NCBI GenBank assembly: GCA_002317595.1
Contig: DCHL01000072.1
Span: forward strand, 38,546 to 56,587
Direction of reading: 5' to 3'
Source: Lachnospiraceae bacterium UBA1753
GTDB taxonomy: Bacteria > Bacillota > Clostridia > Lachnospirales > Lachnospiraceae
Length of the DNA stretch: 18,042 nucleotides
Below are positions 1-10,395 of the stretch, one piece after another. The notes beneath the pieces are model-generated. The model did no database searches. It saw only the letters and a list, made by a program, of their open reading frames with translations, and had not been told where the DNA came from. Position 1 is the first letter of the stretch. The number at the start of each line of letters is the position of its first letter. Both the position numbers and the translations under genes were made by a program.

Positions 1-28
1 CCATCGCACAAAAATGCGGTGGTCTTTT
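1..28 (+). terminator. Possible intrinsic terminator at the left edge
   Basis: An 8-bp stem (1-8 with 15-22, one T-G wobble) closes a 6-base A-rich loop and is followed by TCTTTT on the plus strand. It could end a plus-strand gene lying left of the window. The T-run is short and the upstream context is missing, so this is weak. Confidence 0.3.
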
Positions 29-380
29 CACACCGTGAGGCTACTTTTGTTCATCCTTCAAGTCTGACCAACTTCCCCGAAGTACCATTTGGCCAGAACA
101 ATTATTGAAGTTGCCACATGATTATAATTGCGAGTAGGACGTCTTGTGGTGTGGGTTGATGAAATATGGACAGAAATGCGAATGTGGAGGCGTCATGGAT
201 TACTCAGATTCAGTTACATACACAGAGAGCCACGCGCATGGACGCACGTGGCAGGAGCCAAACGAACATGGATGTGAGTTGGCGCCGGTCTCGTCCGCAA
301 CCAATTTCCTACCTGAATCTGCAAGTAATTCAGACGCTGGAACATTGAGCATAGTGGCCATATTTCATCAACCCAAAAAA
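29..380. other. No supportable gene in this stretch
   Basis: About 350 bases lie here with no reading frame I can defend. The longest plus-strand frame (144-419) runs straight through the terminator of the neighbouring gene, has no clear ribosome binding site and resembles no family I know. No tRNA, inverted-repeat pair or IS end was recognised. The base composition reads differently from the flanking genes, so it may be a decayed gene or element, but nothing in it proves that. Confidence 0.5.
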
Positions 381-414
381 GAACCTGCCGCATTTAAGCA
401 ACTGCGGCAGGTTC
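371..414 (-). terminator. Intrinsic terminator of the 839-residue protein gene
   Basis: A perfect 12-bp stem (381-392 pairing with 403-414) closes a 10-base loop. On the minus strand it is followed by six T residues (complement of 375-380). It begins six bases after the stop codon of the minus-strand gene ending at 420, so it is the terminator of that gene. Confidence 0.9.
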
Positions 415-419
415 GATAA

Positions 420-2939
420 TTAGTTCTTGTTTCTTACGTAGGTAATAAATTCATTTCCGTGGTCTGAGAATGTCTCCGTCGAATCTATCATTCCCATCTT
501 GTATATTGTTCCTGTCATAGGATCTGCAAGAATCGTGTTTTTCTCATCATATCCAATGATGAGCACGCTCTCTCCCTGTTCACCTGTTGCTATCACAGGA
601 TATCCCTGACTCACATAGTAGAGAACGGACTTCAGTTCACAGCCAGACAGGTCAAGTATTTCACCGTCGATGTTAGATTTAAGCAGCGACATGGCGGTCT
701 CACCGTGATTCAGCTCATACTGTGAATTCTTCGGCGAGCCCTCGTAATCGAGGATGGCATCGAGACAGACAGCAAGGGATGTCTCCGATTCCTTCTTCTC
801 ATCAATCACAATCTGTTTTATCTCGTTTCTCGTTTTCCTGTTGCCCTTCTGCCAGATATATTCCTGTCCATCATTTACGACAACTCCGTTAACAGAAGCG
901 GCTCTGTTTACAGCCTGGAAAGGCTTTGTGTAAATTCCGCAGATATCACCTTCGGCGTATACGTAATACTGTGATTTCTCGTCATCATCACCTTCGATAG
1001 AGAAGGTTCTTGTTCCCTCGATGATTACTTCCTTAGGAGTCTGCATATGTATCGCGCCTGGAACATTACTTGTCAGGGCAATCTCCACAACCTTTTCTCT
1101 GTTCTCTGTTATTACAGTTGTCAGGGTATTCTTTGTGGTCTTCTCCGTCTGACTGCTCATAATCTGGTCGTCAGATGTAATGTAGTACTGTCCAGACTGC
1201 GAATCGTATCTGACTCTGCTCATCTGGATTGAAGAATCCGTCATTACGGCGGAGGTCACATAAGTTCCACTCTCGCTGTAGGTCTTTAGGTTGGTTCCGT
1301 TCTTATCCTCGATTATTACTGAATGCATCAGCGTCATTGTAATTCCGGTAGCGTCCTTCAATCCGCTGTTATCATCAGACACACCATATACGAAATCTTC
1401 TCCAAGAAATCCTAATGCATATACCTTTCCGCCATTCGGATCCTCTATTACTCTCACCTTACCGGAACTCAAATCCATCAGGTTGATGGCCGAATTGTCA
1501 TACTCTTCCCAGGCAACCATCTCATTGGTGGCACTTGTCACAAGCTTATCTATAGCCAGACCCTTAACCTGTATCTGTCCAGTGCTCTCATCGAGCCTGA
1601 TGCAGTAAATATCATCTCCAATATACAGAAACAGCTCATTCTTCCTGTTGACATACGAAAGCTTTGAAAGGTCCTGGTCAAGAATTCCGAAGGACTTGTC
1701 ATACGGCACATACACCTTTTCCTCTATGGAATTCATGGCATTGTCATAATAGTATACGCATACACCAACTCTTCCTTCGTGACGACCTCTATTCATGTAT
1801 CCGTATACCATGAACAGTACATTTCCCGCCTCATCCACAGTCATGATCTTGATTCTATTGCGGTCGTAAAGTGTTCTAAGATCAAGATTGTCACTGTCAT
1901 GGAACGAGAAAATCCTAGCAAGGATTCCCTCACTGTTTCTGTATTCATACAGCGCATTTTCCTGCACAAACACTACAATGCTTCCGTCGTTGCTCTCTTT
2001 GAACTGCACGTCCTCGTCAACAATTCCGAGCAGTATCTTATCGTTAATGAATACCTCACCCTCAGGATCAAACACCTGATTCATATCCCTCTGGTAATCG
2101 AGCAGATATGTTCTCTCCTCCGTATATCTTATGCGGAAAAATTCATTAACCTGATATTCTTCTATCTTTTTTCCATCAGCAACCTCAACTCTGTAATCAA
2201 GCCTGATGGACGCATTCGAGCCATCCATTTCCAGGATTGTTGTCTGAAGGTCAGACACATTTTTAATATTCAGGTCACCCCATGTCACCTGATAAAAACT
2301 AGAGTGGATATCTACGTGCTGGTAGGTGCTGTTGTCTCCCTCCTCATTGCTCTCCAGATATGTCACCAGACTCTTTGCCTGCTCCTTGTCAAAAGTCTTC
2401 TCGTGGAAATTCAGGACATACTCAAGCATTGGCGATGAGCTTATAATGTCACTTGAAATAATGCGGGTAAAATATCTGATTTCCTCGCCGCCCTCAAGGG
2501 TCAACTTTGTCACAAGGATATACTCCTGTTCCTTGTCAATCAGGTCCTTAATTCCAAATACCGCATCAACTTCATCCCCCTGATGGACGTAGTCGTACAC
2601 CTCCGTGTCCTCGACCAGCCTTGTGGTATCGAGTGACCTGACTTCATAACCCATCGCGGATATTTTTTCCCCGTACAGATTAACCTTCACAAACAGTCTG
2701 CGGTCCTCGGGGAGTGGGGTCAGGGAATCTCTCAGATAGTTCACCTTCATGTCACCACTGTACCCATGGAGGGTGTTGACAACGTGACCATCCACATACA
2801 CGGACACAGTCGGATAAGAAGCCTTCTCCATCTCGACGGTCATATCTGTATTACCCATGTTCATAATGGCGCTTATTATATTTAATGAAAAAATTAAGGT
2901 CACCACAAAAAGGATGAGCTTGATAATATGCTGTCTCAT
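420..2939 (-). CDS. Large exported protein of unknown function with a degenerate C39-peptidase-like C-terminus
   Basis: I do not recognise a named family for this 839-residue protein. Residues about 7-27 form a hydrophobic segment after a short basic start, so it is probably a membrane-anchored or secreted protein. Residues about 290-580 are beta-rich with recurring short strands (for example GSIVVFVQENALYEY near 319), suggesting a TolB/WD-like propeller. Residues about 615-700 look like another beta-rich module. Residues 708-839 resemble the C39-like (Peptidase_C39_2) fold: SLAVCLDAILDYEG at 721, SVLIIGYDEKNTILADP at 791. The usual N-terminal CGP is absent and the position of the catalytic His appears to be E790; only the Asp (D806) is kept. 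The start at 2939 lacks a good Shine-Dalgarno sequence. It is a single-gene unit between the atp operon terminator and its own terminator. Function is unknown; extracellular binding or sensing is a guess. Confidence 0.75.
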   Translation of the reverse strand: MRQHIIKLILFVVTLIFSLNIISAIMNMGNTDMTVEMEKASYPTVSVYVDGHVVNTLHGYSGDMKVNYLRDSLTPLPEDRRLFVKVNLYGEKISAMGYEVRSLDTTRLVEDTEVYDYVHQGDEVDAVFGIKDLIDKEQEYILVTKLTLEGGEEIRYFTRIISSDIISSSPMLEYVLNFHEKTFDKEQAKSLVTYLESNEEGDNSTYQHVDIHSSFYQVTWGDLNIKNVSDLQTTILEMDGSNASIRLDYRVEVADGKKIEEYQVNEFFRIRYTEERTYLLDYQRDMNQVFDPEGEVFINDKILLGIVDEDVQFKESNDGSIVVFVQENALYEYRNSEGILARIFSFHDSDNLDLRTLYDRNRIKIMTVDEAGNVLFMVYGYMNRGRHEGRVGVCVYYYDNAMNSIEEKVYVPYDKSFGILDQDLSKLSYVNRKNELFLYIGDDIYCIRLDESTGQIQVKGLAIDKLVTSATNEMVAWEEYDNSAINLMDLSSGKVRVIEDPNGGKVYALGFLGEDFVYGVSDDNSGLKDATGITMTLMHSVIIEDKNGTNLKTYSESGTYVTSAVMTDSSIQMSRVRYDSQSGQYYITSDDQIMSSQTEKTTKNTLTTVITENREKVVEIALTSNVPGAIHMQTPKEVIIEGTRTFSIEGDDDEKSQYYVYAEGDICGIYTKPFQAVNRAASVNGVVVNDGQEYIWQKGNRKTRNEIKQIVIDEKKESETSLAVCLDAILDYEGSPKNSQYELNHGETAMSLLKSNIDGEILDLSGCELKSVLYYVSQGYPVIATGEQGESVLIIGYDEKNTILADPMTGTIYKMGMIDSTETFSDHGNEFITYVRNKN

Positions 2940-2977
2940 GGTGTTTATTCTAATCGTAAACCTGCTAAAAATAAAGT

Positions 2978-2983
2978 ATTATA
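2978..2983 (-). promoter_or_regulatory. Probable -10 element for the 839-residue protein gene
   Basis: A perfect TATAAT on the minus strand lies 38 bases before the start codon at 2939. No convincing -35 hexamer is seen at 16-18 bases; the region where it should lie overlaps the T-rich tail of the atp operon terminator. The call rests on the -10 match and position alone. Confidence 0.45.
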
Positions 2984-2995
2984 AAGCGGACATTC

Positions 2996-3050
2996 GCAAA
3001 ACAAGGGAAGGGGACGAACCAGGATATGAGTCCTGATGCGTTCCCCTTCC
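2996..3050 (-). terminator. Terminator of the ATP synthase operon
   Basis: A long hairpin lies 29 bases after the atpC stop: GGAAGGGG (3043-3050, minus) pairs with CCCCTTCC (3006-3013), then a bulged A, ACG with CGT, one mismatch, and CAGGA with TCCTG around a 6-base loop. On the minus strand it is followed by CTTGTTTTG, an imperfect T-run. Its position between atpC and an independent gene supports operon termination. Confidence 0.8.
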
Positions 3051-3078
3051 TAAAATCTTCTCTGTTCTGCAGCAAAAA

Positions 3079-3483
3079 CTACTTTGCTACATAAATTCTT
3101 GCGATAGCTCTGCTGAGTGCAGTCTCAGCTCTGGCCATATCCGTGTTAGGATTCTTTTCAGCCAGACGACGCTCCGCTCTGATTTTTGCCTCCTCGGCAC
3201 GCTTCACATCAATCTCGTCAGGCCACTCTGCCACCTCAGCGAGAACAGTGATCTTATCCTGAAGAACCTCAATAAATCCAGCATGAACAGCGGCTTCTTT
3301 CTTTTCGCCGTTCTCTTCAGTAATGACTGCTGCTCCAGGAGCAAGAATCATGGTCATGGGTACATGGTTCTTATAGATACCAACCTCACCCTCTGACGTA
3401 TTGAGCTCCAGCATTGAAGCCTTCCCCTCGTAGAATACTCTGTCGGGACAAATTATCTGAAGATCAAAAACATTTTCAGCCAT
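3079..3483 (-). CDS. atpC: F1F0 ATP synthase subunit epsilon
   Basis: Subunit epsilon (134 residues, usual length) is part of the F1 central stalk. It couples c-ring rotation to the catalytic head and can inhibit ATP hydrolysis. The N-terminal beta-sandwich covers about residues 4-88, with the family pattern ILAPGAAVI and HAGFIEVL. The C-terminal helical hairpin follows, with a stretch rich in Glu, Arg and Ala (residues 94-130). It is the last gene of the atp operon: the start lies 9 bases after the atpD stop, with an AAGGAG site just before it. Identification is secure from family similarity and operon position. Confidence 0.97.
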   Translation of the reverse strand: MAENVFDLQIICPDRVFYEGKASMLELNTSEGEVGIYKNHVPMTMILAPGAAVITEENGEKKEAAVHAGFIEVLQDKITVLAEVAEWPDEIDVKRAEEAKIRAERRLAEKNPNTDMARAETALSRAIARIYVAK

Positions 3484-3492
3484 AGCGACTCC

Positions 3493-4884
<1,392 letters not shown>

Positions 4885-4909
4885 TTAAGTCTTACTCCTT
4901 TACTAAAAT

Positions 4910-5782
4910 CTAACTTATAGCCTCTGCTCCGGCTATAATCTCTGTCAACTCCTGTGTAATAGATCCCTGACGGGCTCTATTGTACTGCAGCTCAAGATTT
5001 CCAATCATTTCCTCGGCATTGCTGGTAGCTGAATCCATTGCCTGCATTCTCGCTCCGTTCTCACTTGCAAGAGCCTGTGTTAGTGCACCATAAATAATGG
5101 ATGTCACATACTTGGGAATGATGAGGTCAAGTGCCTCATCCTCTTCCGGCTCATAGTTCATGGGAATAGAGAGCTCTGCTTTTTCATCTTCCGAATCAGT
5201 CTCTGTCTCTACCGGCAGTACCTTAATCAGAGTTGGAACATGTGTAACCGTATTCTTGAAATCAGTGTAGGCTACATATATCTCTCCAATCTCTCCCGAC
5301 TCATATCTCGCAAGGACATCAGCCGAAACCATCTGAGCATCTGAATACAAAGGCTCCTCAATGATGTCTGCCTCGTTGGCAACAATCTCATATCCAGCCC
5401 TGGCAAGTCCCTCGCGACCCTTGTTTCCGATGGCGTAAATCTTTACGTCCTCTTTCTTCCAGTCCGCGGTCTCATCATTCTTTGTGATGAGCTTCACAAC
5501 ATTGCCATTGTATCCTCCGGCCAGTCCTCTGTTTGAGGAAATTGTGATAACCAGTTTCTTGTCAGAATCGCCCTTTTTCAGGTAGCGGTGATCGGTGTTG
5601 CCTGATCTTGAAATAATCGAGCACACCGTCGTGTACATGCACTGGAAGTAGGCATGTGACCTTTCCGCTCTGGCTTTAGCCCTCTGAAGACGTACTGTCG
5701 AAACAAGCTTCATTGCCTTTGTGATCTGCTGAGTACTCTGGATGCTGACTTTTCTTCTCTTGATATCTCTCATGGAAGCCAT
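4910..5782 (-). CDS. atpG: F1F0 ATP synthase subunit gamma
   Basis: The rotor shaft of F1, 290 residues. The N-terminal helix has the conserved pattern IQSTQQITKAMKLVS (residues 14-28), and the C-terminal helix carries the family signature around ARMQAMDSATSNAEEMI. These two helices form the coiled coil that turns within the alpha-beta hexamer. The middle Rossmann-like region contains an acidic stretch (about 191-215, rich in Glu and Asp), probably a surface loop. An in-frame ATG three codons downstream is an alternative start; AAAGG lies upstream of the first. The gene lies between atpA and atpD. Confidence 0.97.
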   Translation of the reverse strand: MASMRDIKRRKVSIQSTQQITKAMKLVSTVRLQRAKARAERSHAYFQCMYTTVCSIISRSGNTDHRYLKKGDSDKKLVITISSNRGLAGGYNGNVVKLITKNDETADWKKEDVKIYAIGNKGREGLARAGYEIVANEADIIEEPLYSDAQMVSADVLARYESGEIGEIYVAYTDFKNTVTHVPTLIKVLPVETETDSEDEKAELSIPMNYEPEEDEALDLIIPKYVTSIIYGALTQALASENGARMQAMDSATSNAEEMIGNLELQYNRARQGSITQELTEIIAGAEAIS

Positions 5783-5813
5783 AAGTTCACAACCTTTCTA
5801 AACCCGCAGACCT

Positions 5814-7325
5814 CTATGCTCCCAGAAAATCTTTCTTGAAGCTTTCAATAGCCTTGATAAGTTTCACTTCTGTCTCGTCTGAGATAACCTTCTCTGTCCT
5901 GATTGCCTCAGGAATCTCGTGATGGTTAGTCTTAAGATATTCAAAGAACTCTTTCTCAAACTGTGTAATTTTTTCAACAGGCACATCAAGCAGGTACTTT
6001 CTTGTAGCAGTGAAGATAATGATAACCTGGTACTCAACCGGCATGGGATCGTACTGTGGCTGCTTTAATACCTCTTTGATTCTCTCGCCCTGTGCAAGCT
6101 TCTCCTTTGTATCGGGGTCAAGCTCTGATCCGAACTGTGCAAAGCTTGCAAGCTCTCTGTACTGAGCAAGGTCCACACGAATAGGAGCCGCAATCTTCTT
6201 CATGGCCTTAATCTGGGCAGCACCACCAACTCGTGATACTGAAAGTCCAGCGTTTACAGCGGGACGGAATCCAGCATTGAACATCTCTGTCTCCAGATAG
6301 ATCTGACCATCAGTAATTGAGATAACGTTGGTAGGGATGTATGCAGATACATCTCCTGCCTGAGTCTCGATGATGGGAAGTGCGGTGAGGGAACCTCCGC
6401 CGTACTCCTCGCTCATTCTTGCAGCTCTCTCAAGAAGTCTTGAGTGGAGATAGAATACATCTCCAGGGTAAGCCTCACGTCCCGGTGGACGTCTCAGAAG
6501 CAGTGAGAGTGTACGGTATGCAGTAGCATGCTTTGACAAATCGTCATAGATTACCAGTACATCCTGTCCATTCTCCATCCACTCCTCACCGATAGCACAT
6601 CCACTATAGGGAGCGATGTACTGAAGGGGTGCAAGCTCACTTGCTGTAGCGGCAACTACTGTCGTATATGACATAGCGCCGAATTCCTCCAGGCTCTTTA
6701 CGATGGAAGCAACTGTAGATGCCTTCTGTCCGATGGCAACGTAAATACACTTTACTCCCTGGCCCTTCTGGTTGATGATTGTATCAATAGCAATTGCAGT
6801 CTTTCCAGTCTGTCTGTCACCGATGATAAGCTCACGCTGTCCTCTTCCGATGGGAACCATGGCATCAATAGCCTTGATACCTGTCTGAAGAGGTGTATCA
6901 ACGGACTTTCTTGTGATAACACCTGACGCAACTCTCTCTATCTTACGGTACTTATCTGTCTGGATGGGTCCCTTTCCATCGATGGGCTGACCAAGTGCAT
7001 TTACAACACGGCCAACCATGGCATCGCCAACGGGAACCTCAACCACTCTACCGGTTGTCTTTACAATATCACCCTCGTTGATGTTCTTGTGGTCACCGAG
7101 AAGAACGACACCAACGTTGTCTTCCTCAAGGTTGAGGACCATACCGAACACACCACCGGGGAACTCCAGAAGCTCGTTCATCATAGCCTTCTCAAGACCG
7201 TGAACGCGGGCAATTCCGTCTGCTACCTGGATTACTGTACCGACATCAGATATTTCAAGCTGCGCAGAATACTGCTTGATCTGTTCTTTTAATACAGAAC
7301 TGATTTCTTCAGGCTTTAAATTCAT
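5814..7325 (-). CDS. atpA: F1F0 ATP synthase subunit alpha
   Basis: The non-catalytic nucleotide-binding subunit of F1, 503 residues as usual. The P-loop GDRQTGKT is at 169-176. The arginine finger sits in [10 protein letters not shown] (R365), completing the catalytic site on beta. The N-terminal crown domain covers about residues 25-95. The C-terminal helical domain includes the family stretch [18 protein letters not shown]. It is encoded between atpH and atpG with short gaps (20 and 31 bases), consistent with one transcript. An AGGTG-like ribosome binding site precedes the ATG. Confidence 0.99.
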   Translation of the reverse strand: MNLKPEEISSVLKEQIKQYSAQLEISDVGTVIQVADGIARVHGLEKAMMNELLEFPGGVFGMVLNLEEDNVGVVLLGDHKNINEGDIVKTTGRVVEVPVGDAMVGRVVNALGQPIDGKGPIQTDKYRKIERVASGVITRKSVDTPLQTGIKAIDAMVPIGRGQRELIIGDRQTGKTAIAIDTIINQKGQGVKCIYVAIGQKASTVASIVKSLEEFGAMSYTTVVAATASELAPLQYIAPYSGCAIGEEWMENGQDVLVIYDDLSKHATAYRTLSLLLRRPPGREAYPGDVFYLHSRLLERAARMSEEYGGGSLTALPIIETQAGDVSAYIPTNVISITDGQIYLETEMFNAGFRPAVNAGLSVSRVGGAAQIKAMKKIAAPIRVDLAQYRELASFAQFGSELDPDTKEKLAQGERIKEVLKQPQYDPMPVEYQVIIIFTATRKYLLDVPVEKITQFEKEFFEYLKTNHHEIPEAIRTEKVISDETEVKLIKAIESFKKDFLGA

Positions 7326-7345
7326 TTCTCTTGCGCACCTTTCTG

Positions 7346-7897
7346 TTAATTTTGCAGCTGGACCTGAAGCAGGTCCTTCTTAAGATTATCGATGCGGGTC
7401 TTAACAGAACTGTCTACAACCCTGTCACCGATTCGAATAACCATACCACCAATAAGAGACGGGTCAACCTCATACGCAACCTCTATCTCCTTATAGCCTG
7501 TAGTGGCAAGAAGCTTCTCCATAATCTCTGACTTTCTGATTTCGTCGAGAGGAAGTGGTGTAACCACCTGGGCAACTCCTATGCCCATCAGCTTCATAAC
7601 GGCATCAATGAAATAATCAAAAACAGAAATCACCTCACCAAATCGGTCCTTCTCAACCATAATGACGAGAAGACCCATGAGGTCATCTGAGATCTTGCCC
7701 TTGAGCGCCTTCTCAATGACTTCCTGTTTTTCCTCCTTTGTAATCTGGGGAAGCTTCATAAAACGAGAGAACTCTCCGTCACTTACAAAGGCAGTCTTTA
7801 AACCTTTGACCTCCTCGAGAAGCTCTGCGGCCTTATTCTCTTCAACGGCAAGCTCATACAGCGCCTGCCCGTAGGTCTGTGCTATCAGCTTAGCCAT
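7346..7897 (-). CDS. atpH: F1F0 ATP synthase subunit delta
   Basis: Peripheral-stalk subunit delta (OSCP homologue), 183 residues, which ties the b subunits to the top of F1. The N-terminal helical bundle begins [15 protein letters not shown] (residues 6-20), and the C-terminal signature [20 protein letters not shown] lies near residue 150. The start overlaps the end of atpF by 13 bases, so the two partner subunits are probably translationally coupled; GGGTGAG within atpF serves as the ribosome binding site. Confidence 0.96.
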   Translation of the reverse strand: MAKLIAQTYGQALYELAVEENKAAELLEEVKGLKTAFVSDGEFSRFMKLPQITKEEKQEVIEKALKGKISDDLMGLLVIMVEKDRFGEVISVFDYFIDAVMKLMGIGVAQVVTPLPLDEIRKSEIMEKLLATTGYKEIEVAYEVDPSLIGGMVIRIGDRVVDSSVKTRIDNLKKDLLQVQLQN

Positions 7898-8400
7898 GTG
7901 CTCTCACCCATTTCCTTAAGAGTTTCTTCCACAAGGGAATCCTGTATTCTTGTATCGATGGAAGCGCTTACTACCTTGCCTGCCATCATTGAGGCTATCT
8001 CGATCATTTCTTTTCTCACATCATCCTTAGCCTTCTCTTTTTCAAGCTCAGCTTCAGCCTTGGCATGGGCAATGATTCTCTGTGCCTCCTGCTTGGCTTC
8101 CTCGATGATCTGATTCTGATTGGCAACAGCCTTCTTCCTCGCCTCGGCAAGGATCAGTTCAGCCTCATTATTAACTTCCTTAAGCTTAGTCTCGTATTCG
8201 CCCTTCAGTACTTCGGCACTTTCCTTGTCCTCACGGGCCGCATCAAGTTCTGCTTTTATTTTTTCCTGGCGCTTCTTAAGAAACTCACGCACAGGATTAA
8301 AAAGAAGATTTGAAGCAACAAGAACCAGCACAAACACTGCAATAAGTGTCAGAAATGAATCGTGCAAAAGCTGGAAGTCAAGATCAAATAATCTTTCCAA
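7885..8400 (-). CDS. atpF: F1F0 ATP synthase subunit b
   Basis: Membrane-anchored peripheral stalk subunit b, 171 residues. One transmembrane segment lies at about residues 15-36. It is followed by the conserved NPVREFLKKRQEKI and a long, charged Ala/Glu/Lys-rich coiled coil (about 45-140) that dimerises and reaches delta. The sequence AAAGGAGGAAG lies just upstream of the start. Its end overlaps atpH. Only one b-type gene is present, so a homodimeric stalk is expected. Confidence 0.97.
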   Translation of the reverse strand: MERLFDLDFQLLHDSFLTLIAVFVLVLVASNLLFNPVREFLKKRQEKIKAELDAAREDKESAEVLKGEYETKLKEVNNEAELILAEARKKAVANQNQIIEEAKQEAQRIIAHAKAEAELEKEKAKDDVRKEMIEIASMMAGKVVSASIDTRIQDSLVEETLKEMGESTWLS

Positions 8401-8444
8401 GACTCTTCCTCCTTTCCTTCAAAGATACTTGGGAAAAGTCTGAT

Positions 8445-8735
<291 letters not shown>

Positions 8736-8753
8736 TTACTTATATTTAAATGT

Positions 8754-9473
8754 TTAATCTAAACCGTCTCCAATTGCATCTGCCACATATGTCATGGTCA
8801 GCATACAGAATACATAGGTCTGAATCGCACCTGAGAACAGGTCGAAATAGACATGCAGAATCGCAGGCCAGCCGTATGCTATCTTCGACAGAAGTCCATA
8901 TACCAGCGCCATCATAACCGTTCCTGAAAGCACATTGGCAAACAGACGAAGCGACAGCGAGATAGGAACTGCAACGTCACCGATAACATTAATCGGAGCC
9001 CAGAATGGCCATGGGTCACAGAGACCCTTGATGAAGCCACTGATCTTCTGATACTTGATTTTGTTAAAAAATATCAGACAGAATGTGATGATTCCGAGCG
9101 GGAATGTCACACCGTAATCAGCAGTCGGCGGTCTGAGGCCAAACAGACCTGAAATATTACTGATCAGTATGAAAATGAAAATCGTACTGATGTAATTAAC
9201 AAACTTCGGAGCTGCCTTACCCATTGAGCTTGTAACCATTCCGTCGAGCATATCCACAACCATCTCAACGATGTTCTGGAAAGTACCCGGAACCTCTGTT
9301 GCATGCTTGATTGCCCTGTTGGCTGCAATACAGAAACCAATGATGATAAGCATCACAATAAGCAGACAGATGTGAGAAGTCGTAATCCACACCTCCTGCC
9401 CAAACAGGTTGTATGAAAAGACTCCCTTGATCATAAAGCCAAGGTCTCCTGAAAGCAGGATTACACTATTCAT
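8754..9473 (-). CDS. atpB: F1F0 ATP synthase subunit a
   Basis: The stator channel subunit, 239 residues, which provides the half-channels through which ions reach the c ring. It is highly hydrophobic with five or six membrane segments. The essential Arg lies in ISLSLRLFANVLSG (R176). The C-terminal helix contains FSGAIQTYVFCMLTMTYVADA (about 213-233), typical of the family. A strong AAGGAGG lies 7 bases before the ATG. It lies between the atpI-like gene and atpE. Whether the channel is Na+-selective cannot be told from subunit a alone. Confidence 0.96.
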   Translation of the reverse strand: MNSVILLSGDLGFMIKGVFSYNLFGQEVWITTSHICLLIVMLIIIGFCIAANRAIKHATEVPGTFQNIVEMVVDMLDGMVTSSMGKAAPKFVNYISTIFIFILISNISGLFGLRPPTADYGVTFPLGIITFCLIFFNKIKYQKISGFIKGLCDPWPFWAPINVIGDVAVPISLSLRLFANVLSGTVMMALVYGLLSKIAYGWPAILHVYFDLFSGAIQTYVFCMLTMTYVADAIGDGLD

Positions 9474-9488
9474 ACATTCACCTCCTTC

Positions 9489-9992
9489 TTATATATTGGC
9501 GGGCTCGTCAGTCCCATCCTCTGAGTCCTCCAAAAGAGGCTCACCCTTCGGATAGGGAAGTGATAACCCTAGAAAAACAAACAACCTGTGAAACATAGGT
9601 TGAGCGTAGGCGCCCACCTTCAGGCTGAATATTCCGATAGCATACGCAAGAGCACAGCTCCTGTCAGTATTTTTTACAATAAAATATACAACTATCATTC
9701 CAGCTGCAGCTACAAGATATCTGATAATCGCATGAGTCCTGATAAGCGAAATCGCATCGCCTTCCGAAAGGCCAAGGGCTCTGCCTAGTCCCAGATACAT
9801 ATGGATTGCCCAGAACAGGGAAACCACTATGCCACACCACCAGCATACTGACAGCTGAACAAAATAATGATTCGAAAAAAATATGAGGCAGATAATCTGA
9901 CCGACAATACCCACTGCAACAATACCGGCCAGCAGCTCACGTAGTGTCTCATCCGGCCGTCTAGTGTTTTCTTCTGCGCTTATCATCGTCAC
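9489..9992 (-). CDS. AtpI-like membrane protein of the ATP synthase operon
   Basis: A small membrane protein of about 167 residues with four predicted transmembrane helices (about 20-40, 46-66, 88-107 and 112-132) and a charged, acidic C-terminal tail rich in Glu and Asp. Its position just before atpB, its size and its topology match ATP synthase subunit I, known in other bacteria to help assemble the c ring and linked to Mg2+ uptake. Similarity to well-studied AtpI is low, so the name rests partly on context. The reading frame overlaps the end of atpZ. AAAGGA fits best a GTG start at 9992 (spacing 8) or TTG at 9995; an ATG at 9986 is 14 bases away. Use of a non-ATG start is inferred. Confidence 0.75.
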   Translation of the reverse strand: MTMISAEENTRRPDETLRELLAGIVAVGIVGQIICLIFFSNHYFVQLSVCWWCGIVVSLFWAIHMYLGLGRALGLSEGDAISLIRTHAIIRYLVAAAGMIVVYFIVKNTDRSCALAYAIGIFSLKVGAYAQPMFHRLFVFLGLSLPYPKGEPLLEDSEDGTDEPANI

Positions 9993-10197
9993 CAAATATA
10001 TCCTTTGACATTATGTAGATATTCCTAAAGCCTGCTGCAGCCCCAAGAAAAAATAGTATGATAACAATAAATGATGTCCCAAGCTTCTTATCTAAAAACA
10101 TACCCAGCGCGGAACATAATATGATGGGCACCAGCATATTTATACTGAACTGTGTGACCATCGCCAGAGACTTAAATACACTCTTATCATTCTTCAT
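9961..10197 (-). CDS. atpZ: AtpZ/AtpI-family small membrane protein
   Basis: First gene of the operon. From the ATG at 10197 it encodes 78 residues with two transmembrane helices (about 13-35 and 41-60). It has the family pattern GMFLDKKLGTSF followed by LGAAAGFRNIYIM, and a strongly charged tail. The family sits ahead of atpB in many Firmicutes and has been linked to Mg2+/Ca2+ transport together with AtpI. A longer frame opens at a TTG at 10245 without a ribosome binding site and overlaps the promoter; the ATG at 10197 has GAGG 9 bases upstream and is preferred. Confidence 0.85.
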   Translation of the reverse strand: MKNDKSVFKSLAMVTQFSINMLVPIILCSALGMFLDKKLGTSFIVIILFFLGAAAGFRNIYIMSKDIFGDDDKRRRKH

Positions 10198-10225
10198 ATC
10201 TGCTCGCCTCAAAATAATCAAAGTA

Positions 10226-10254
10226 ATTATACTAATTATCGGCAAATAAGTCTA
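10226..10254 (-). promoter_or_regulatory. Promoter of the ATP synthase operon
   Basis: On the minus strand TAGACT (10249-10254) lies 17 bases before a perfect TATAAT (10226-10231). Transcription would start near 10219, giving a leader of about 20 bases containing the GAGG site of atpZ. The short leader leaves little room for attenuation. Confidence 0.75.
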
Positions 10255-10308
10255 TAGCACTTTTTCGAGTAAATACTATAACAATTTTGTTTTTTCACCT
10301 GTTTTCTG

Positions 10309-10337
10309 TTGGAAAGATTAGGATATTGGGATAAAAT
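10309..10337 (+). promoter_or_regulatory. Promoter of the DUF402 gene
   Basis: TTGGAA (10309-10314) and TAAAAT (10332-10337) are separated by 17 bases on the plus strand, about 58 bases before the start codon at 10396. It lies back-to-back with the atp operon promoter in the AT-rich gap between the divergent genes. Confidence 0.65.
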
Positions 10338-10395
10338 ATAAGACACAGTTTCATATCAACAAAATATATTTTGCAAAAAGTAAGGGGAGAAATGT

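Noticed and set aside
144..419. A 91-residue plus-strand reading frame with several Cys and His
   Set aside because: It runs through the terminator hairpin of the adjacent gene, has no clear ribosome binding site, shows no CxxC zinc pattern and resembles no family.
1779..2438. A 219-residue open frame on the plus strand
   Set aside because: It lies wholly antisense within the 839-residue gene and has no ribosome binding site or recognisable protein.
10198..10245. An N-terminal extension of atpZ to a TTG at 10245
   Set aside because: There is no ribosome binding site and the stretch overlaps the operon promoter; the ATG at 10197 has a good GAGG site.
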